NCBI GenBank assembly: GCA_900547975.1
Contig: URIX01000021.1
Span: 1-25,923, forward strand
Reading direction: 5' to 3'
Length of the DNA: 25,923 nt
Origin: an uncultured Eubacteriales bacterium
GTDB taxonomy: Bacteria; Bacillota; Clostridia; Christensenellales; CAG-917
Part shown: positions 23,849 to 25,923 of the stretch, one piece after another
Layout: the number at the start of each line of letters is the position of its first letter
How positions within the stretch are numbered: position 1 is the stretch's first letter
The notes under the pieces: model-generated
Seen by the model: only the letters and a program-made list of their open reading frames with translations
What the model was told of the DNA's origin: nothing
Databases searched by the model: none
Made by a program: the position numbers and the translations under genes

Positions 23849-24760
23849 TCAGATGTCGAACTCGTCGAATACGTTTCCGCCGCCCGAATGGTGTGAATCA
23901 TCGTCGGAATCGTCCTTTTTGTGAACGTGACGTCTTTCAAACTCGTCGAAAGTATCGGAAACGTCGTCGCGACGGTCGTAGCCGTAGCCGCTCGGGTGTT
24001 TCTCGAAATACTGCTCTCTCGTATCCGTATCTCTGAACTCGCCCGCTTGCTTTCTGAACAGAATTGCAAGCACGATAACCGCAACGAGATACGCAACGAA
24101 CACACATATCGCAATCGCGCTCGACGCGGTTTGAATCGGTGTGGTTATTTCGCCCACGATATAACCGAGTTGCGCCAAAATGTCCGCAATCTCGCTTGCA
24201 AGTTTCTTATCCGCGCCGATTGATACTATCGCAAGATTCTCACCGAGCACGCCTATGCCGTAAAACACCATATAAATCGTTGCCAAAACAGCAAACGAAT
24301 TGCACTTTTCGACGGGGTTGAGTTTGTATTTCTTTGCGAAAATCCAAAGGAACATCACAAGATAGGACGCAGGGGAAAGCAACGTGTCGAGCACGGTTGA
24401 CGTGACGATATACACGTTTGCGTTCAATATCGCGAAACTCTCGATTACGCCTACAATCAATCTCGGTACGGCGGTGAAAATCATCGTCCAGTAGCAAAAA
24501 TCGTTGCGTGAAACGTAGTTTGCGTGACGGCGCGCCGCGATGTAGTAAAGTATGAGCGCAAGCAAGAACGTCACCACCGCAGGCACGAGTCCGTAACCGA
24601 AAACAATCGAGACTACGCCGCTCAAAGTGTTAAGCCTCGACGCTTGGGCAATCATAGATTCGATGTCGAGATAAATGGGATAAATATTGCGCACGAACAT
24701 CGCAAATATAAGGCCGAGCCATATCCAAACGTAATATTTTTTGTCGATTTTGTTTTGCAT
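23849..24760 (-). CDS. Hypothetical six-helix membrane protein with His/Asp-rich tail
   Basis: A 303-aa protein with about six hydrophobic segments (roughly 8-28, 42-72, 82-107, 112-140, 152-175, 205-232) and a hydrophilic cytoplasmic-type tail of ~65 residues. The tail contains acidic and histidine clusters and the tetrapeptide FDEF twice (271-274 and 298-301), the second almost at the C-terminus. I do not recognise a family. It is translationally linked to holA: AAGGAGAAGAAA overlaps the holA stop. cdaA follows after 70 nt. A role linked to cdaA or to cell-envelope functions is only a guess from position. Confidence 0.75.
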   Translation of the reverse strand: MQNKIDKKYYVWIWLGLIFAMFVRNIYPIYLDIESMIAQASRLNTLSGVVSIVFGYGLVPAVVTFLLALILYYIAARRHANYVSRNDFCYWTMIFTAVPRLIVGVIESFAILNANVYIVTSTVLDTLLSPASYLVMFLWIFAKKYKLNPVEKCNSFAVLATIYMVFYGIGVLGENLAIVSIGADKKLASEIADILAQLGYIVGEITTPIQTASSAIAICVFVAYLVAVIVLAILFRKQAGEFRDTDTREQYFEKHPSGYGYDRRDDVSDTFDEFERRHVHKKDDSDDDSHHSGGGNVFDEFDI

Positions 24761-24770
24761 TTTCTTCTCC

Positions 24771-25751
24771 TTAAATCACAAGCAGTTGCAATATCGCTTC
24801 GTGTATCGCGCTCAAATCTCCTCTCTTTCCAGTGAGTACGTCAAATTGCAGAGAGTGCAGATAGTCCACGCAACGCTTTAAGCGCATTTGCGAATAGTTC
24901 GCCGACGTCTTTCTCAAAAAGTAAACCGCGCCGCTTTTCATTCCGAGCAGTTTGGCAAGGTCGTCGTTGGACATGCCTTTGTTGAGTTCGGCGTGCAACA
25001 TATTGCGATACTTGTCGTAAAGTCTGTTGATTATCGTGACGCCGCGTATGCCGTTTTTGAAGAAAACGTCAAGCACTTCAAGTGCCTTTGCGGCGTTCTT
25101 TTCGCTGACGGCGTTTGCAAGTTCGTAGATTTGAAAGTCGATGTCCGCGCTCACCATTTCGCACACATCGACTTTGGTGATTGCGCCCTCGCTGTACGAT
25201 TTGAGTTTTTCGATTTCGATGGCGATGCGAGCCATACTGCCCTGCGTTCTCGATATGAGTTCCAAAGCGGCGTCGCGCTCTATTCTTTTTTGCGGCGGCA
25301 TTGCCGCGATAACGTTTATTTCCTCGATAAGTTCGTTATCGTCGAGGCGGGAACAGCTTACGACTTGCGCTTTTTTGCTCTTGAACGCCTTTTGAGCGTC
25401 GTCGTCGCAATCTATCACGAGCACGCTCGTTTCGCAAGGGTCGGAAACGTACTTTTCAAACGTCGCCTTGTCGCTTTCGGTCGGTGCGTTTTCCAAGCTC
25501 AAAACGACCACTTTGCGTTCGTCGAACATCGGAAAAGTATACGCCGAGTCCACCGCCTCGCTCATACCGTTGTCGCCCGACAAGCAAGAATAGTTAAAGT
25601 CGGCGTATTCGGGGTCAACGACGCTCTTGAAAGAGGAAAGCACCTCGTCTTTTAGATACTCGTCGTCGCCGCATACGATATAGACGGGTGCAAATTTTGC
25701 CTGACCGTCCTTTACCGCTTGAAAATGTTGTTTGAATTCGCCGTATTTCAT
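24771..25751 (-). CDS. holA: DNA polymerase III delta subunit
   Basis: A 326-aa clamp-loader subunit that opens the beta sliding clamp. The N-terminal region MKYGEFKQHF..PVYIVCGDDEYLKDEVLSSFKS is the typical delta start. The AAA+-like middle has VVVLSLENAPTESDKATFEKYV, and the C-terminal helical collar contains GMKSGAVYFLRKTSANYSQMRLKRCVDYLHSLQFDVLTGKRGD. The start is ATG 25751 or the GTG two codons upstream (25757); neither has a Shine-Dalgarno sequence, and a GC hairpin occupies that position. It is the first gene of a run through lysC. Confidence 0.92.
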   Translation of the reverse strand: MKYGEFKQHFQAVKDGQAKFAPVYIVCGDDEYLKDEVLSSFKSVVDPEYADFNYSCLSGDNGMSEAVDSAYTFPMFDERKVVVLSLENAPTESDKATFEKYVSDPCETSVLVIDCDDDAQKAFKSKKAQVVSCSRLDDNELIEEINVIAAMPPQKRIERDAALELISRTQGSMARIAIEIEKLKSYSEGAITKVDVCEMVSADIDFQIYELANAVSEKNAAKALEVLDVFFKNGIRGVTIINRLYDKYRNMLHAELNKGMSNDDLAKLLGMKSGAVYFLRKTSANYSQMRLKRCVDYLHSLQFDVLTGKRGDLSAIHEAILQLLVI

Positions 25752-25790
25752 ACTCACACGCGCAACGCGCGCCCACAGTTATTTAATGAT

Positions 25791-25796
25791 ATTATA
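25791..25796 (-). promoter_or_regulatory. -10 element upstream of holA
   Basis: A perfect TATAAT on the minus strand about 40 nt before the start; the -35 is not recognisable. The GC hairpin CGCGC-GTT-GCGCG (25759-25771) lies between it and the start codon. Confidence 0.5.
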
Positions 25797-25873
25797 TAGT
25801 AACATTTTTATAAATATTTGTAAAGTCTTATATCTTTGCCTTAAAGTTTGCGTTCTTACTAAAATCTTAAATA

Positions 25874-25923
25874 AAACTTCCCCCTTCCTCACGTGTTTCC
25901 CCCACCGCCGTTCCCCCTCTGCA
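25874..25923. repeat. Mosaic repeat, left-hand part, cut by the window end
   Basis: A 25-base block (25874-25898) identical to 19730-19754 and an 18-base block (25904-25921) identical to 19842-19859. The element continues past the window end. The spacer between the blocks is five C instead of 87 bases. Confidence 0.8.

Overview
The window reads as a chromosomal segment from an uncultured, anaerobic-type Firmicute, probably a clostridial gut lineage. This is inferred from the gene set: a DnaB/DnaD-type initiation protein next to a DnaI-type helicase loader, a CdaA-type c-di-AMP cyclase, a MacB-like fused ABC transporter, a GPH sugar symporter and a GH27 alpha-galactosidase. Promoters are sigma-A-like and most starts have AGGAG-type ribosome-binding sites. 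No rRNA, tRNA, CRISPR array, transposase or integrase was seen.

Layout. 1-357: repeat and hairpin sequence at the 3' side of a lipoprotein gene (358-1023, -). 1173-5757 (+): a P-type ATPase and an intracellular GH27 alpha-galactosidase carrying an inserted CBM-like domain. They converge on a GPH-family sugar symporter (5979-7673, -) across a bidirectional terminator, which suggests uptake and cytoplasmic hydrolysis of alpha-galactosides. 7797-10770 (-): a hypoxanthine/uracil-type DNA glycosylase, then the replication-initiation pair, with the DnaB/DnaD protein gene transcribed first and the DnaI gene second. 10905-11629: a gene-free, hairpin-packed repeat region. 11630-14425 (-): a 931-aa fused ABC transporter with a structured leader. 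14426-14904: AT-rich, gene-free. 14905-19199 (-): an AlkD-like protein, low-molecular-weight phosphatase, Dtd, THUMP-type RNA methyltransferase, TcdA and a membrane protein with a HEYGH zincin motif. 19411-19623 (+): a small divergent XRE regulator. 19624-20321: a second gene-free repeat region. 20322-25751 (-): a holA - membrane protein - cdaA - DUF1015 - lysC run that looks like one operon.

The genes are mostly housekeeping. The unusual material is between them. (i) Three long stem-loop elements sit directly behind the stop codons of the ABC transporter and lysC genes. They have attC-like geometry (complementary 7-nt boxes, unpaired spacers, a 10-12 bp stem), and the adjoining gene ends are duplicated. 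(ii) An array of four different small hairpins is separated by a constant 7-nt ATATCAT-type spacer. (iii) A mosaic repeat has its full copy at about 19730-20127; its right part lies at the window start and its left part at the window end, so the window is probably a contig broken at copies of this repeat. (iv) A short GC hairpin, CGCGCG-T(1-3)-GCGC, recurs between promoter and start codon of three unrelated genes. (v) A structured leader starts at the predicted transcription start of the ABC transporter.

Functions were assigned by eye from motifs; no database search was possible.
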